Shown: piece after piece, positions 61,531 through 64,000 of the stretch
Position numbering within the stretch: position 1 is the stretch's first letter
Layout of the letters: every line of letters starts with the position of its first letter
Source: Gemmatimonadota bacterium
Lineage (GTDB): Bacteria; Gemmatimonadota; Gemmatimonadetes; Gemmatimonadales; Gemmatimonadaceae
Direction of reading: 5' to 3'
Length of the DNA stretch: 64,000 bases
NCBI GenBank assembly: GCA_028287235.1
Contig: JAQBQB010000014.1
Span: 79,451 to 143,450, forward strand
The notes under the pieces: model-generated
The model's database searches: none
What the model saw: the letters and a program-made list of their open reading frames with translations, nothing else
What the model was told of the DNA's origin: nothing
Made by a program: the position numbers and the translations under genes

Positions 61531-63933
61531 TCACCGCTTCAGTCGCGAGCGCTCGAACTGTACGACGAGATTCGTCGTGCTCCACAGCTGATCGTCGGAG
61601 CCTGAGCCATACCGCACCGGAACCATTCGGCCGTTCTGCAGCTCGTAGCTCCATAGCTCGCTATGAAACCCCGACGCCTGGACTGCCGCGAGCACTCGGT
61701 CCAAGGCGGCGCGAAGCTCGCGGACGTACGCATCGTCTCGCGCTCCCGCATCGGCGATGCGCCGCATGGTGCCGAGCAGAAAGAGGTTGTTCTCTCGCCC
61801 CCACACCACCCGCGGTCCGTGATAGCGGTCGCGCTCGAAATCCTGCCAGATGCGCGGCGACGCATACGCGTCGTTCGCCACTACCGGACCCACATTCTCG
61901 ACGAGCAAGCCGACCGGGTACGGGCGCGCGAAGAACCGCACGTCGCGCAGCACGCTCGCCTGCGCGGCCTCGTCGGACGCGGCGCTCGTGCCTTCGGCGT
62001 CGCCGAGAAAGAGGCGCGTGGCTGGATCGCTGTTCGCCACGGAGATCGGGCGCCCGCCCGCGTCGAGCGACAGCGCGAGGAACGCGAGCGAGTCGGCGTC
62101 GGCGTTCGTGCGACGCACCACGCCGCTCCAGTACCGCTGTTCGTCCGCGGGCATGGCGGCCAGGCGCGCCTTCACACGCTCGCGCACCTCGGCGGGCGAG
62201 AGCTGCACGACGAAGTGGCGCGATGCTCCGCGCCACGTTTCGACCGCCCGGCTGAGCAGACCGGGATCGCGCGCGTAGCGGCCGAGCGGTGTCGTGGGCG
62301 AGACGGAATCGGCCGAGAGCTTCAGTGTGCGCAGCACGTCGAGAATGCGGCCGACCGACTCGAGCGCATGGGGCGCCCAGATGGCGTTCACGTCCATGGC
62401 GAACCTGCCGCCCGCGTAGCCCACGTTGCTGTCGCGCCAGCTCTGCGATTGCCAGCGGCCCGAGTCGCGCGGCGCGAAGGAGATGAGATTCGTCGCCACG
62501 GGGTTGGCCGCGTAGGGCGCCGTCACGCGCGCGACCAGCGCGAGCTCGCGCAACAGACGGGCGACCCGCGTCTCGCCGCCGTCGGACGCATCGAGCAGAA
62601 AGGCGCGTTTGCGCGCCGCGGAAATGGTCGTATCGGCGAGCCACCGCGCGGCGACGATGGGAAATTGAAACTCCGCGTCGATCATGTGATAGTTCTCGCG
62701 CACGCGGCGCAGGTCGCGCAGCACCGCGCGCGCCCGCGCGACCATGCTGTCGGCCGCGGTTCGATCGCCCGCGCGCGCGACACGCGACGACTGGTCGATC
62801 AGCGACGCGTATTCGCCGGCGGCTTCGCGCACGGCCTGTCCGCCGAGCGCTTCTTCGTGGCTCACCTGTCCCTCGGGCGACAGCTTGCGCAGCACACTGG
62901 CGATGACGAACTCGGACATCTCGTCGCGCCAGATGGGACGCATCATGAGTGCGGTCATCAGCATGTCGCGTCCGAAGTACGTCGCGTACGTCGGCAGGCC
63001 CGCCATGAGCTTTTCGTGCGACACGAGCAGCTCCAGCCCGCGCGCTTGCCGCTCGAGGCGCCGGCCGGCGAGCGTCGCGGTGCCTTGCGCCGACAGAAAC
63101 GCGAGAAAGGGCGCATTGAAGATCTCGGCGCGCGTGAGCGGTGTGAGCGCCCGGCCGCTCGTGGTTACGCGAACGGCGAACGGGATGCGGCTGCCCGAGC
63201 GCGCGCGCAGCGAGACCGAGTCGCCGTCGATCGCCGCGACCACGAGGCGCGGATCGGTCCGGAGCTCGAGAACGAGCGTATCCAGGCCGTCGAGCGCGGG
63301 CTGCGTCACACGCGTGATCGAGACGCCGCCATCCGTGTGCGACGCGAGCGTCGGCCGCATCCGCGCGCGCAGCTGTTGCTCGTTCGACGCATGCAACAGC
63401 GCGAGGTGGCTCTGTCGCTCCACCGGAGGGAGCGAGGCGAGCGCGGCGAGCAGCCGCTCGAGCTCCTCCACCCGGAAGGGCGCGTTTGCGAAGGGCGTCA
63501 GCTGCCGCTTGGCGTATTGCAAGTCGCGCTCGACGCGCATGGAGCCCAGGAGGAACCAGCCGACGTCGATGCGCGGCTCGTTGGCGACGAGCGCATGCTC
63601 GAGCGTGCGCGCGCGGCCCGATCGGGAGACGAGGGCACCGTCGCCGCTCCACTCGAGCAACGCCGGCCGTCCACCGGCGCCGCGCGCCGTAAAGCCGATG
63701 CTTTCGTCTTCGGCGTCGGCCCAGAGGTGCACCACACGGTCGGCGCGCGCGTCGAGATAGATCTGTACGGTGTTGCCGGCGGCGTCGCGAAAGAGGCGCG
63801 TGCGGTACCCCTGGTACGCGGCACTGTCGTCGAGCCCGCGCTCGGGAAACGCGAGAACGGGCAGCGTCTTCGTCGCCGGCGCCGTCACCGGCGCGGCGAG
63901 CTGGGCGAGCAGCACGAAGGCGAACAGGCTCAT
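61531..63933 (-). CDS. Exported glycosidase-like protein related to debranching-enzyme (alpha/alpha)6 domains
   Basis: This 800-residue protein has a signal peptide (SLFAFVLLAQLAAP). A beta-rich N-terminal part precedes a helical region that includes YATYFGRDMLMTALMM and SPEGQVSHEEALGGQ. These resemble the GDE_C glucoamylase-like (alpha/alpha)6 domain of glycogen-debranching enzymes, where an FGRD segment lines the active site. The assignment is by pattern only. It ends eight bases from the convergent GH13 gene, which supports a role in alpha-glucan use. The ATG at 63933 is the first in frame. Confidence 0.65.
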   Translation of the reverse strand: MSLFAFVLLAQLAAPVTAPATKTLPVLAFPERGLDDSAAYQGYRTRLFRDAAGNTVQIYLDARADRVVHLWADAEDESIGFTARGAGGRPALLEWSGDGALVSRSGRARTLEHALVANEPRIDVGWFLLGSMRVERDLQYAKRQLTPFANAPFRVEELERLLAALASLPPVERQSHLALLHASNEQQLRARMRPTLASHTDGGVSITRVTQPALDGLDTLVLELRTDPRLVVAAIDGDSVSLRARSGSRIPFAVRVTTSGRALTPLTRAEIFNAPFLAFLSAQGTATLAGRRLERQARGLELLVSHEKLMAGLPTYATYFGRDMLMTALMMRPIWRDEMSEFVIASVLRKLSPEGQVSHEEALGGQAVREAAGEYASLIDQSSRVARAGDRTAADSMVARARAVLRDLRRVRENYHMIDAEFQFPIVAARWLADTTISAARKRAFLLDASDGGETRVARLLRELALVARVTAPYAANPVATNLISFAPRDSGRWQSQSWRDSNVGYAGGRFAMDVNAIWAPHALESVGRILDVLRTLKLSADSVSPTTPLGRYARDPGLLSRAVETWRGASRHFVVQLSPAEVRERVKARLAAMPADEQRYWSGVVRRTNADADSLAFLALSLDAGGRPISVANSDPATRLFLGDAEGTSAASDEAAQASVLRDVRFFARPYPVGLLVENVGPVVANDAYASPRIWQDFERDRYHGPRVVWGRENNLFLLGTMRRIADAGARDDAYVRELRAALDRVLAAVQASGFHSELWSYELQNGRMVPVRYGSGSDDQLWSTTNLVVQFERSRLKR

Positions 63934-63955
63934 GACGTCCTCGGGTGAGTGGCGG

Positions 63956-64000
63956 TCAGCGTTTCGCGCGCCGCTTCGCCGGCGGCGGCGGCGGCGCGGC
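63956..64000 (-). CDS. C-terminal end of a gene entering from the right edge
   Basis: A minus-strand frame is open from the window edge to a TGA at 63956-63958. The visible 14 residues are Ala/Pro-rich then basic (AAPPPPPAKRRAKR). It ends 22 bases upstream of the glycosidase ATG, so cotranscription is likely. Too little is visible to name it. Confidence 0.4.
   Translation of the reverse strand, partial: AAPPPPPAKRRAKR

Noticed and set aside
61663..63948. A 760-codon rightward frame opposite the debranching-like gene
   Set aside because: The sense frame has a signal peptide and FGRD motif; the antisense frame is low-complexity Arg/Ala.

Overview
The window is high-GC DNA with dense, mostly intact genes and no rRNA, tRNA, CRISPR array, IS transposase or phage gene that I can see. 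The gene families point to Gemmatimonadota: Ser/Thr kinases fused to PD40 propellers, a membrane-anchored SARP/BTAD regulator, SusC/SusD and other TonB receptors, PQQ dehydrogenases with c-type cytochromes, many secreted lipoproteins and Tat substrates, and a GMC oxidoreductase with a gluconate-dehydrogenase-subunit-3 partner. This assignment is an inference from family content; no 16S or ribosomal gene is present to confirm it.

Layout. 1-9.5 kb: two paralogous kinases flank a secreted metallo-beta-lactamase-fold protein, followed by a leftover kinase tail and several uncharacterised or lipoprotein genes. 9.5-20.4 kb: an outer-membrane-type protein, then two secreted CocE/X-Pro-peptidase-like hydrolases on either side of a GNAT gene, then a SusC/SusD uptake pair. 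The hydrolases and the SusCD pair look like a degrade-and-import module. 20.6-30.5 kb: a copper-monooxygenase-like cytochrome, a PQQ dehydrogenase plus cytochrome c, a cupin, a large TonB receptor and a plug-only protein. 30.5-40 kb: two amidases, a BNR-repeat protein coupled to a MoaD/ThiS-like protein, the peptidoglycan-recycling ligase Mpl (the clearest housekeeping gene), and a Tat-exported acetamidase/formamidase. 40-49 kb: a Gly/Thr-rich sorting-signal protein bracketed by palindromic elements, a PQQ dehydrogenase with a built-in heme domain, an alpha/beta hydrolase, the SARP regulator and a divergent metzincin lipoprotein. 49-64 kb: aldo/keto reductase, Uma2 nuclease, MFS transporter with acyl-CoA synthetase, RtcB ligase, diheme cytochrome, mercaptopyruvate sulfurtransferase, SGNH hydrolase, GMC/subunit-3 pair, a GH13 lipoprotein and a debranching-enzyme-like glycosidase.

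The most unusual feature is a set of dispersed, nested inverted-repeat elements in intergenic DNA (11092-11165, 20375-20635, 28658-28821, 29716-29735, 39886-40056, 40891-41182). One inner palindromic module is found at the centre of two unrelated outer palindromes, and one outer palindrome occurs both with and without it. I recognise no encoded protein that would move them. Other regulatory signals are an 11-bp-period direct-repeat array between the SARP gene and the metzincin gene, a hairpin that pairs the whole ribosome binding site of the 40150 gene, and a duplicated operator-like palindrome between the GNAT and CocE genes.
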